A stretch of 64,000 nt of DNA from positions 23,637,316-23,701,315 of the forward strand of contig NC_135219.1 in the NCBI RefSeq assembly GCF_052324685.1, in the 5' to 3' direction. The position numbers and the translations under genes are program-made. The notes beneath the pieces are model-generated. The model saw only the letters and a list, made by a program, of their open reading frames with translations, made no database searches and was not told the origin of the DNA. Positions 1 through 11,550 of the stretch are shown piece after piece (the first letter of the stretch is position 1; every line of letters starts with the position of its first letter). The stretch is from Brachyhypopomus gauderio. Lineage: Eukaryota > Chordata > Actinopteri > Gymnotiformes > Hypopomidae.

Positions 1-1630
1 TGACTATTTGAAATTTCTATAAAGAACTTTTAAGAATTATAATGGTATGTGTTAATTGCATTTTTCTCATTATTGCAATAGCAATATATCACATATTGCA
101 CTGCTGAACTGAGGGTGTTGTGAGATACTGTTCCAACACTGTGTTTGTACACACAGACAGGTTATAAGTTAACCAGTAAATGTTAGAACAACTGTAGTAA
201 TTGTTTGAATACATTGTGAAAGCTTAACTTACATTGCCATTTTTAACTTTACCATTTTGTATTTTGTGAAACGTTCTCCACACACGATGAAAAACAAACG
301 TCTTTCTGCCAATATTATGTCCTACTATAATTTGAAAACCTCTGTTTCCATGGCACTGGGTTCTTCTTCCGTAGGGACTGGACTGCAAACTTTTCAGAAA
401 TGGTCAGCAATCATCTTGATGATTGTGTGTCCCTGTGATCCAGAAGGTTCTAGAAAAAGTTGAAGAAATGATGAAAGTGATGAAATGATGAGAGAGAAAG
501 GATGAAGTGCACACATAAATGGGACTATGGGTAATCATTCTAACCCTGCAGGCAACTGTCTGGAGGATTTGCTCTACACACAGACGCTCCAGGACTTGCT
601 GAATCTCTATACCTCTCCGTCTATATTTGGCCACCAGAATGTGTTTCTGCTCAGGTTGTAAGTGTGATATATTGCCCGGATGACCAGAACCAGGACACAA
701 GTGAACATGATCCATTACTCATGATATCATGTTTGACAGACCAAATTCGCTGCCAGGTGAACACTCAGAGGGCTTCCTGTTTCCTGTTTGATTTCTTCCA
801 CAATCTTCCATCTAATGGGTGAGTCTATAATCTAAAGACATATGGGTTCACATTAACCGGTTCTCTTCTCCCACCAAAATCAAAATGCAGCATCCACTTT
901 AGTACTTCTTGTGCCTAGACAGTAAAAGCAAAACAAAACAGTCACCATTGTGCCTGTCTGGAATGTTCTGATGTTTTCCATTTCTGTAATCAGTTCAGTT
1001 AATACCAGTAGCTGGTGCATAGCCCCTCCAATACATACGTGAACAGCTACGTTGCAGTTTCTTCCCGCATCTCTTTCATGAGACAGCAGTGCAGGGATGA
1101 AACTTCGAAAGTGAACTTACCCTCTGTGATAACCCCTACACCGGCATCTGAGGGAGCGACTTCCAACACAGAGAGCAGAAACAGGTGCAGAGGTTTCAGA
1201 ATAGGGCCCAAAACTGGTCTCATTTTTAGAAAATGTCTCTTCACCTTTCTTATTGCATTTAGTTCTCTTACCCATAAATTAGGAGGTATGAGGTCCAGCC
1301 ACAATTATGGACAAACCTCTTATAGAAACAAGCAAAACCCAAGAATGTCTGGCACTCTCTTCTTTATTTTGAAGTTGTGGTTAGTACATTAAAAACTAAT
1401 CAATTAATTATTAATTGATAATTAATGTTAGTACACTAATGTTAGTTATCAGTTAGTACTTATCAAATTAGCAGTCACTAGAGAGCCATGTCATGTCATC
1501 CATGTCAAAAATGGCAAACCCATAAACCATGACACGTAACACTTCTTTAATGAATACCTGCAGGACTGAAGAAGCATTAATGAGACTGTTCATGTACTAC
1601 GAGTGCTCCCTAGTGTGATGAAGGCAGTTT
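1..1630. other. Upstream intergenic DNA, no gene recognised
   Basis: Open frames here are under 130 codons, overlap on both strands and lack recognisable domains or convincing splice sites. I see no exon of a known gene. The stretch is AT-rich with a short run of TTAAT-type repeats near 1400-1450. Confidence 0.6.
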
Positions 1631-1659
1631 CCCCCCAATCAGATTATAGGAGCTCCATA

Positions 1660-1917
1660 AATCTAACGTAGAGGACACCCAGTCACCTCTCAACTGATCT
1701 AAAGCTGCTGGCACTAATGGAAGAGGTTACGGATATTTGACTGGGATCACATGAAGTCCATAATAATCCCTCAGTTAAATCCCAAATCACAGAGGAATGT
1801 TTTCAGCACCTTGTTGAGTCTACTCCATGAAGAATTAAGGAAGCGCTCAAAGCAAAAGGGAACCCAACCTTAGGTAGTAGCAAAGCGTATCTAATAAAGT
1901 GGCCCGTGAGTGTATAT
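1660..1917 (+). mobile_element. 3' end fragment of a Tc1-like transposon
   Basis: The last bases, near 1890-1917, read CTAATAAAGTGGCCCGTGAG, the typical terminal inverted repeat of a widespread fish Tc1-like family. The preceding sequence resembles the decayed 3' end of the transposase gene, including a stretch like the end found at 51880-51960. No open transposase frame and no matching 5' end are present, so this is a dead, 5'-truncated fragment. Confidence 0.55.
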
Positions 1918-2021
1918 GTTTGTGTGTGTGTGTGTTTGTGCATAATTTTTTTAAACTAAGACTTAATTTAAATTTTATGACTTATGAATTTGTTATTGTC
2001 ACGATTCTTAACACACACTCA

Positions 2022-2382
2022 CCGGCCACGTTATTAGGTCCACCTTGCTAGTACCGGGTTGGACCCCCTTTTGCCTTCAGAACTGCCTTAATCCTTCGTG
2101 GCAGATTCAACAAGGCACTGGAAGGTCTCTGTAAATTTTAGAGATGATTGTGCATAAAAATCCCAGTAGACCAGCCCGTCTGGCACCAACCATCACGCCA
2201 TGTTCAAAGTCACTTAAATCACCTTTCTTCCCCATTCAGATGCTCAGTTTGAACTGCAGCAGATCATCTTGGCCATGTCTACATGCCTAAATGCATTGAG
2301 TTGCTGCCATGTGATTGGCTGATTCGGCATTTACGTTAATGAGCAGTTGGACAGATACCTAATAAAGTGGCCGATAAGTGTA
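2022..2382 (-). mobile_element. Internally deleted Tc1-like element (non-autonomous)
   Basis: Both ends are present as inverted repeats: CACTCACCGGCCACGTTATT at the left and AATAAAGTGGCCGATAAGTG at the right. Left-end sequence runs directly into right-end sequence, so the transposase centre is missing and only about 360 bp remain. The end sequences belong to the same family as the longer copy at 51119-51995, in the opposite orientation. Confidence 0.7.
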
Positions 2383-3239
2383 CATTTAAATCTGTAGCAA
2401 GAATCTCATTCTTTGCTAAAAACATTGCCTCAGAAATAATGATTACATTATAAGACTGCAGATAGAGATGTTGGAGAGCTCTGATTCTGCAGGGGTACAT
2501 CAGCCGTTCTGACACTGGCCTGTGTGAGGAAAGGACACCAACCGTATGACCTCCAGACCCACATTCCCACATGGACGCACCCTGCTGGGCTTATATGCGT
2601 TGTTAATCTGACTACAGACGTCCACCATCATCTGAATGAAGTTTCCTGTCTTTAAGAGTTAATGGAATCGTAGAAAATGTAACGCATTAGAGGTAAATTC
2701 TATGACGAGATCTATAAACAAAATGTCTATAAAGAGAACAGTGTTCCATCTCTGAAAATAACCTGGACAGACTGTTGGCGGCTGCATGCTGACACAGCCA
2801 AACTGTTAGTACATGATTCACAGTCTTCCCATATTAGAGGACACAGGTCAGCCCATCCCAGGTGAGAATACCACCATTTCAGGCTATAACCTAGAATAAC
2901 ACCAGGCCCAAACTAGAGCTGAGGGCATGAGGGTGTGAGTATGTGGGAACTTGGGCAGAGTTCCCGCTCTAATCTGGTTTAATCTCACCGGACACAACAC
3001 AGCGTTATTCTGTCACACCGATTAATATAGACTTTGTTACTATGACCCTTTGTGCTACATAGAACCTTTCTCTCAATCCTGTTGTAAATACCATCACCCT
3101 ATTAGTGGAATCAGATACTGTCATCAGTGTTATAGCAGCATCTCAGTTCAGTGACAGTGATGACGTGTTACTGTTGATCTGTGCTTAACCCCTCCGCAAA
3201 CTTCACATTGCTAACGCAAATTCCTCCAGTGTTTTCGAA
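2383..3239. other. Intergenic, nothing recognised
   Basis: No exon, RNA gene or repeat family was recognised. The only long frame (minus strand near 2336-2572) partly overlaps the transposon and has no domain signature. Confidence 0.5.
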
Positions 3240-3479
3240 CAGTAGAACGTGTCATTAGAGGCTCTGTAGTGAGGCTCTGTAGTGAGTCTCTGTGGTGAGA
3301 CTCTAGTGAGGCTCTAGTGAGACTCTGTAGTGAGGGTCTGTAGTGAGGCTCTGCGGTGAGGTTCTGTAGTGATGTTCTGTAGTGAGGCTCTAGTGAAGCT
3401 CTGTAGTGAGGGTCTGTGGTGAGGCTCTAGTGAGGCTCTAGTGAGGGTCTGTGGTGATGTTCTGTAGTGATGTTCTGTA

Positions 3480-4131
3480 CATTGTAAACCCAAACAGTAT
3501 TGTTAATTTATACTCTTTATTGGTATAACACTCAAATCTTGTTATTTAGTTAACCCAGCATTAAGGTTTTGCGATGTCTTAACTTTTGTTATGTTTTAAG
3601 TTTAAATGAGTACATATTTTTGAGTAATGACTGTCACTAACATTATAATTTATGAGTATCCAAAGTCACGCAGCGTCTGACGTCACCAACATGCCCCGTG
3701 TCCTGGATTTACTTTTTACAGCGGTCACAATGGTGGTGCGTCATGGCCTGGTGGTAGGGAACTGGTCTTCTGACCGGAGGGTCGTGGGTTCGATTCCCAG
3801 ACCTGAGGCCATGACTGAGGTGCCCCTGAGCAAGACCCTTAACCCTCAATTGCTCACTTGTATATAAAAAAAAAGAGATAAAATGTAAGTCGCTCTGGAT
3901 AAGAGCGTCTGCCAAACGTCGTAAAAAAATGGTTACGTTGGTGGAAATTATATTAATTATATAATTATTACTAAAAGTATTGTAGTATGTAGTACTTAAA
4001 AATATATATATCTATTTTTTTAATAATTAAGATTTTCCTAAACTTACATATTTTATTTAAAGTTAAATTTATTTAGGTAATCGGTTACAACAAAACTTTT
4101 GAGTTTAGTGAACTTGTTGGGTTTTACAGTG
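3480..4131. mobile_element. TA-flanked DNA transposon/MITE with inverted ends
   Basis: The left end reads CATTGTAAACCCAAACA and the right end, reverse complemented, CACTGTAAAACCCAACA, so they form imperfect terminal inverted repeats of about 17 bp. TA stands on both sides (3478-3479 and 4132-4133). Removing the element with one TA restores the surrounding minisatellite unit, which is direct evidence of insertion. There is no transposase, so it moved in trans. It contains a tRNA-derived SINE. Confidence 0.75.
3730..3926 (+). mobile_element. tRNA-derived SINE
   Basis: The head carries a pol III A-box-like TGGTGGTAGGGAACTGG (about 3749) and a B box GGGTTCGATTCC (3786-3797). The body ends in AAGTCGCTCTGGATAAGAGC followed by CGTCTGCCAAA, a tail shared by many fish SINEs, then an A-rich end. 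It is not a functional tRNA because no cloverleaf closes around the two boxes. Confidence 0.85.
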
Positions 4132-4990
4132 TAGTGATGTTCTGTAGTGAGGCTCTAGTGATGTTCTGAAGTGAAGTTCTGTGGTGATGTTCTGTGATGA
4201 GGCTCTGTGGTGAGGTTCTGTAGTGAGGCTCTGTAGTGATGTTCTGTAGTGAGGCTCTGTAGTGATGTTCTGTAGTGAGGCTCTGTAGTGAGGCTCTGTA
4301 GTGATGTTCTGTGGTGAGGCTCTGTAGTGATGTTTTGTAGTGATGTTCTGTAGTGAGACTCTGTAGTGATGTTCTGTAGTGATGTTCTGTAGTGAGACTC
4401 TGTAGTGATGTTCTGTAGTGATGTTCTGTAGTGATGTTCTGTAGTGAGACTCTGTAGTGATGTTCTGTAGTGATGTTCTGTAGTGAGGCTCTAGTGAGGA
4501 TCTGTGGTGAGGTTCTGTAGTGATGTTCTGTAGTGAGGTTCTAGTGAGGCTCTGTGGTGAGGTTCTGTAGTGATGTTGTGTAGTGAGGTTCTAGTGAGGC
4601 TCTGTGGTGAGGTTCTGTAGTGATGTTCTGTAGTGAGGTTCTAGTGAGGCTCTGTGGTGAGGTTCTGTAGTGATGTTGTGTAGTGAGGTTCTAGTGAGGC
4701 TCTGTGGTGAGGTTCTGTAGTGATGTTCTGTAGTGAGGTTCTAGTGAGGCTCTGTGGTGAGGTTCTGTAGTGATGTTGTGTAGTGAGGTTCTAGTGAGGC
4801 TCTGTGGTGAGGTTCTGTAGTGATGTTCTGTAGTGAGGTTCTAGTGAGGCTCTGTGGTGAGGTTCTGTAGTGATGTTCTGTAGTGAGGTTCTAGTGAGGC
4901 TCTGTGGTGAGGTTCTGTAGTGATGTTCTGTAGTGAGGTTCTAGTGAGGCTCTGTGGTGAGGTTCTGTAGTAAGGATCTGTGGTGAGGCC

Positions 4991-5320
4991 GGTTAGCTTT
5001 TGTGTCTTGCTTAATTAGGAGCCAAATGGGTTTGTAAATGGCACTCATATGTTTACAGAAATATACACAGGGCCTTGTTTAGCTGATGGAGTTACCAAAT
5101 GTTAAATGCTTGTGGACTGCTTTTGGTGATACTTTATAATTTTTTTCCCGCAATGACCTTCCTTATATAACATAGATTTGTACCAAAAAACACAGACAAT
5201 ACAGGACAGTATTTTGTCAGAGTAACTCATGGCACATTAAAAATGAATCTATCTGGACCTACAAAGTCTAACAGTGCTGTAAATGAATAAGTGAAGGATA
5301 TCTTTCTGCTGTTCTGTATC

Positions 5321-5351
<31 letters not shown>

Positions 5352-7545
5352 TAGGACAAAACTGTCCAAGCTGCTGCTTATATACATCTCATATACACAT
5401 ATATATGCTGTTTATATATGTAGTCTAAGTGCAGAAGATGCTCTGATTTTATTCGTCTGAAGTGTTTTCCTGAGGCTGGACACACTGTTCTGACAAACCA
5501 CAAGGAGGCAGGCCCTGATGTCATCGAGTGATTACTGCCTGGGGAACGATCGTTTGATTGTGATTGGCTGGGAGCACTATATCTGAGCGAGCCCTTCTGG
5601 CTGTTACTACGGCGACCGGGCTGTCAGGACGTGGGATATAGGCACAGTGATGCTGTGTAGTGTGTTGTTCAGACAAGTCCACACAACATATGAGATGAGA
5701 GAGCTGGGTCAGCGTGAACGGAAAGATGCAAATGTAATGTCAGCTGGGTACACAGCAGACGCTGTGTGTACAGAGCGTTCACTCAAGTGGGGTGTAGACG
5801 TGAGCCACACAGGACTTTGTGACACGAACACACAAGGAATCCCAAATATTTCTAGTGGTTTTTTTCTTCTCTGATTTTTTTGGGTGGGGGATGTGGTGTG
5901 ACTGCTTACTATGTCCTACAACTATGTCCTGTGTCCCATGTTCTTTGACTATGTCCAATGTCCCATGTTCTTTGACTATGTCCAATGTCCCATGTTCTTT
6001 GACTATGTCCAATGTCTAAGGGAGTTTGTGGTTGGAATTGTCTTACTGGAAGAAGTTGTTGTGTTAACACACAAAAACCTTCTGACACAGCTCACATCAG
6101 TTCTCCACATAGTTGTCCAAAATTTTTTTACAATCAGATTTTTAAAAATATTTGTAAAAATAAATAAAATAAAACACATTCCATAATTAAGCCACGTGAT
6201 AACCATATTTGAACCATAGCCTTCTAATGCAGTCAGTTATGGGATTTCGATAACACCACTATGCTGGATATTCTATTCTCATTCACATATTTAATACACA
6301 TGAGTCATCTTCTCTACTGGTGTAATATCGAGTGCAGACCAGCAGCTCTGGGCTATTAATACAGCATATCTTTGTTTTACAGCAGTAAACATCTCCCATC
6401 ACAACCGGGTCGTGACCTTAGGGCACGTTGGTTACGAGGTTTAATGAAAACACACCGAGCATGTCATGATCACAGTTTTGGCAGATGTCTCAATAATATC
6501 ATTATGTAGCCATCTGTAGATGTTTACATGTGTCCAGTCTCACAAATGTTCTATATACAACTTAGTGATTGTACTGCTGATATATGTTTAATGTGAGGGG
6601 TGTGTGGGGTGTTGAGCTGGGTTACATTTCTTGAGATTTATTTGAGTGCCCTGTGTGTCCATGGAAACCTTGCAGTACATACCACTTGTAGATACATACC
6701 AGACTTGTATATGTATTACATAATTTAGACGATGAGTTTGATCACAGTGCCTTAAGTTGAGTCTCCCCCAAAGCAGTAGGGGTAAAGTGAAACGCTTCAT
6801 GACGGAGTATCACTAGCCACTAATCAGTTAACGTGGTCAGCTGGAGATAAACGCTAACCAACACTGGACGCCCTGCGGTTTTATCATCAGGGCACGGATG
6901 TAAACACAGGTTCATCCACTCAATCAAGAGTGGCGTAAGTCACCTTGGTGTTGGTGTGTGTGAACCGATCACACTTCAGTGAGAGGCTCATAAAAGCTAA
7001 TGGCTGCATCTCTCACAGTCCGTGTTTCGTCTGATGGGCTACGGCTGCTAACGGACAGCAGGAGAAATCACAGGATGCTCCTTCTCCCAATCTCACTGTG
7101 CCTCACCAAAACATTAACACCATGAGTAAAGTTCAAACGTGCTCTTTTAAACGGAGCTGTGGCCCTTGACTCCATGTGAAACCGTGTGCCAGCATTTACC
7201 AACCCCATTCCTGGCTGCCTGTGACTAGCTGGAGTGGTGGACCCTGTGTTTATGGGGGAGTGGTAGAGCTCAGCTGTCAGAGGGGCTCTGTGAAGCCTAC
7301 AGCGATGTGTCCTGCTACCGATGATGAGTGACTGAGAGCGTAGGTTAAATATAGAGCCTGCCATGCTTGACACACCAGTGCAGGGGCTGAGACAGAGAGG
7401 AGGAGAGGGAGTCTACCACTCCACTCCACCGCCCCCCACCACTTACTTATCACTTACTGGGAGCTTGGAGGCGGACGAGGAACTCAAACGTTTAAACACG
7501 AGTGCTGAAGGAGAAGATCTGACCACCTCCTCCTCCCGATTGGTC
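4991..7545. other. Intergenic region with short repeats
   Basis: Contains an AGAC microsatellite (5321-5351) and about three copies of a 27-bp unit (TGTCCCATGTTCTTTGAC core, about 5931-6017). Because 27 is a multiple of three the small array leaves frames open on both strands, which is no evidence of coding. No exon was recognised. A 5' noncoding exon or promoter of filip1 could lie between here and 16.6 kb but cannot be picked out by eye. Confidence 0.5.
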
Positions 7546-7548
7546 ACT

Positions 7549-7550
<2 letters not shown>

Positions 7551-7586
<36 letters not shown>
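7551..7586. repeat. CT microsatellite
   Basis: A pure CT run, followed to about 7620 by an interrupted CT-rich stretch. Confidence 0.95.
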
Positions 7587-7595
<9 letters not shown>

Positions 7596-8504
7596 CCTCC
7601 CTCTCTCTCTCTTCTCCTCTAAGCATGTCAGAGTCTCTATGCTGGCTGAGAGACTTCACGAGGGGACAAAACACAGACTTCACACACACTGTCGTCGCCT
7701 GCGTGTTCCCTGGATTGAAAGCAAAAAACAAGAGGAAGAAGAGGATGTAAAGAAAGGAGAGGAAGAGGAAGAGGAAGAAAAGGGTCAGAAGGAACTCTCT
7801 TTGTGATGCTGTCTCTCTCTGGTCCACTAGAGTAAAGCAAAGCTCAGATTGGTCATTTAATAGGATTTTGTTTCCTTTGTCAAAGCTCTCATACTTGGAT
7901 CCAGAGTGAAAAGGTAAAACATTGTTTTTGTTTCTTAATTTATGTCTAAAGTTCAGATTTGAGAATTAGGAAGTGCCATGTGCTCTTCTGATGCTGGATT
8001 ACTAACCTTCAACTACACAAACAGTTCATTATATTTTCTATTATTTTCTATATTTTATAGTGACACAGTCCTCCAGGACCTTTTCTGGTTTTTAGGGACA
8101 TCAGTCTTTTCTCTTACCCAGAACAATAATCACCAGATCCTGTCATAATTTACTCTATGACGTGAACTCCATGTCAGTATTCTGGATTTATAGTCCTTCA
8201 AAGCTCTAGCCTGAACTGAATCTCACGTTCTGCTCAGGAAATAATTGATGAGGTGTTTTCACATCTCTGAGCAGAGGTATGCTGAGCTCCAGGGTGCTGA
8301 GAGTTAAGTGAGTTGCTAGCTGTTGGCCTCATGACACACGGGGAGAGTGAAAATGATAAAGCAACGCTGTCATAAGTCACGTTTCTCAGACACGACGACT
8401 CAACATTCTCTCTGGACTTTGAGAACTGTCCAAACATTTTGGTCTGTGGAGCAAGAGAAGTCTGCTCAAGAACCAGACACATTACTCTCCAGAGAGAGAG
8501 GGAG
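7587..8504. other. Intergenic, no gene recognised
   Basis: A purine-rich stretch (7720-7800) makes a Lys/Glu-rich frame by composition only. No splice-bounded conserved peptide was seen. Confidence 0.5.
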
Positions 8505-8536
8505 GCACACACACACACACACACACACATGAGAAT

Positions 8537-8600
<64 letters not shown>
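8505..8600. repeat. CA microsatellite
   Basis: An AC run interrupted once near 8529-8540. Confidence 0.95.
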
Positions 8601-8602
<2 letters not shown>

Positions 8603-9758
8603 CTGGCACCCTACCCCTTACACCCTACAGAATCTGATTGCATGGAAAATAATTCTGAATCCCCATAGTGAAACATCAGAATATAACATGTATAGCGGTT
8701 AAAACTGGGCATTTGTGCTTAGAGTCACATCACTTTCCTCATTCCACAGAAATGTGATTTGAGCTGGTGTGTTTTTCATTTAGCTGTCAACAAGCTATAC
8801 ATACAGAACTTCAATAATGTGCCTTGTGGACATTATAAGATAGAAATCCCTAAACATCTCCTATGAATATATACATATTGTTGGAAGGCTTTCTTACCTC
8901 ATAGGTTCTCAGATTTCCACACCATCCATTATCCATATTTTACTGACAGCTTTAAGCAGAATCACTTTGTATCTAATAATGTGTAAAACATTTTCAAGAA
9001 ACAACACATCCTGACTCTACATTGGGTCTTCCCATGATGCATTGCCAGATTAATGTCTTCCATTATCTGCATTATGGATTGTTGTGCCACTGGGACGTGT
9101 TGCTTGCTGTTTACAGCGTCGTGCCTCTGTGACACCTGGTATAAAAAGTGATGGCCATCTTAAACACCTCAGTCCCTCAGGCCACAGGAATGACGGATGG
9201 AATGTTTCCGTGGAAGCCGCGGTGGGCCGCTGGTGTCCCTCAACTGGTGTCCGGGGGCTGAGCGATAAGGCCCGGCCCATGAGATCAGCGCACTAATTCG
9301 GTTCAGCCGTCTCGGTGGGGTTACAGGCAAACAACGGCGTCGGACCGCTGGCCTGCACTGCCGTCATGGCAACATAACACAGACTGAATGGATGGGTTGT
9401 ATTTGTTTGGGTTTTTTCTTTTCCTTTCTTTCTGCCTCGACACGATTACATAATGTGTGAGAGTGGAAAGGTTCACGCCACCCTCAGGTCAGAGCGCACT
9501 GGCGTGGAGGGGGGGCGGATGTGGCCGTCCCGTGTGCTGAGAGACGTCGAGCTCCTGAGACCCGAGCTGCATTGTCTGGTGAGATCTGACGTCGCTCCTG
9601 GGGTTTCACACGGAAGCAGGGACGTAGAACAGGAAGCAGTTTGAGAAAGGACACGGTGTCTTTGTTGGAATACAGCAAGTTTCGTTTCACATCACGATAT
9701 TTTCATTCTTCTATTATTCTCGGACAATTATGATGCTAACGTGCCAATGAACACTAAG

Positions 9759-9808
<50 letters not shown>

Positions 9809-11165
9809 GCTCATGGCTCCATAAATGAAGTAGCTTGCACCATCTTAAATACCATTCACTTATCCCTGGGATACAAGTAGTGAAGTGGTATGAAGTGTGC
9901 GTGTGTGTGTGTGTGTGAAAATGTTGTGTTCTTAGCAGTGGGAGTGGCAGATGTATGTCAGGGTGTGTCTGTAATGCCCACGCAGAAGATGCAGGGTTAG
10001 CATTACATCATAGGCCCGTCCGCTCACCACCCCCACGAAAAATTATCTCTCCTATCACCTACACTTACATTTTTTACATTTTTTTCTGTAAATGTAAGTG
10101 TCCTGCTAAGAATGTTATGATAGCTGTTGCTACAAACCCCCCTCAAGCTTCTCGGACCACTGAAACATTTCCTCTCAACAACAGATCGCTGAGGTAAATG
10201 TAAGCCATGAAACAGGCGAGTGTTAGGAAATAATGCAGAAAGCCCGTCATAAACACTGGAGTCATAAGATATAGTCAGCATTTGTTCACTCTCCTTCCCC
10301 TAACTCTCTTTCTCTCTCTCTTTCTCTCTTTATCCTTTATGAGGGAAGTGATCTCATCTCCATTCAGGCAGAAAGGCATCTGAGACGAGCCTTTTTGACT
10401 ACATCTGGCCAGTGATGTCACTCTTTTGGACACGGCTGGCTCAGAACATAGTCATGAAGATAAAACCCCCTGAACTTATCACTCACTCTCACTTATCAAT
10501 CACTCTCGCTCACCCATTTATCCAGCGAACACTCTTCCCTCACTCTCCCCTTTCACTCACTTTCCTTTAAAAATGTCTGTTGAGACCTGCTGAAATATGA
10601 AGCCAATTATTATGGAGCTACAGCATTCTTGAGCCATGCTTCTTGATCTGGGTCTGCGGACCAAGTACAGTATGAGAGAAGCTTCTCTGGTGCCTCCGTC
10701 TGCGTTCCAGCTGAGTTGGGTTCGGGTTTGATCCAGGCCAGCTTTTTATGTTTTCTATTTTTATATTCACCCTGGAACAGCAGTCCAGCGTGGCCGTCCA
10801 GCCGCCCGTGTAAGGTGACCCGGAACCGGGTCATGTTGTAAAGAGGGCAACTGCACCCTGGCAGAAGGTCCCTCTTTGGCTGCAGTAGTTTTTGGACAGT
10901 CACGTGCAGACGCAGAGGTAGATACTGTATCACATCACGGCTGCACGTTTTCATCTCAGTGTCGGCTGTAACTCTACACCTCAGACCGGTCTGATGATAT
11001 TCAAGCTCACTGATACACGACTATATATACGTATCGAGTACTTCTCATCTACAGACATCGAGCTGAATACACTCGTGTTTCAGCATCAACATTCTAGACT
11101 TTACTGGAATGTATGATAAAGTGATGTGTAAAGCCATCTCTTTAGAAGGCTTCAGATAAATGACA
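8601..11165. other. Intergenic with AT microsatellite, no gene recognised
   Basis: Includes an AT run (about 9761-9802), a short GT run (9899-9917) and a hairpin-forming inverted repeat around ACTTACAT...ATGTAAGT (10064-10100). No conserved coding sequence was recognised. Confidence 0.5.
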
Positions 11166-11167
11166 GC

Positions 11168-11550
11168 ACAGGCACTGTAAATGAGACAAACACTGTAAAT
11201 GAGACCCAACACTGTAAATGAGACAAACACTGTAAATGAGACAAACACTGTAGCTGAGACAAACACTGTAAATGAGACAAACACTGTAGTTGAGACCCAA
11301 CACTGTAAATGGGACAAACACTGTAAATGGGACAAACACTGTAAATGAGACCAACACTGTAAATGAGACCAACACTGTAAATGAGACAAACACTGTAAAT
11401 GAAACAAACACTGTAAATGAAACAAACACTGTAAATGGGACAAACACTGTAAACGAGACCAACACTGTAAATGAGACCAACACTGTAAACGAGACCCAAC
11501 ACTGTAAACAAGACCAACACTGTAAACGAGACCAACACTGTAAACGAGTG
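11168..11550. repeat. Minisatellite, 17-18 bp unit
   Basis: About 21 copies of AACACTGTAAATGAGAC(C), with variants AAACGAG, AAATGGG and AGCTGAG. Unit lengths alternate between 17 and 18 bp, so any open frame is low-complexity and not a gene. Confidence 0.95.

Larger units (their letters stand above)
3240..4990. repeat. Minisatellite of TTCTGTAGTGA-type units, split by an insertion
   Basis: Two blocks (about 3240-3478 and 4134-4990) consist of variants of GAGGCTCTGTAGT and GATGTTCTGTAGT. From about 4490 to 4970 they are organised into a higher-order unit of roughly 60 bp that recurs about eight times. The two blocks were one array before a 652-bp element inserted at a TA within a TTCTGTAGTG unit. 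Confidence 0.9.

Noticed and set aside
3749-3800. Possible tRNA gene
   Set aside because: The A and B boxes belong to a SINE head; the flanking SINE tail and lack of a cloverleaf rule out a working tRNA.
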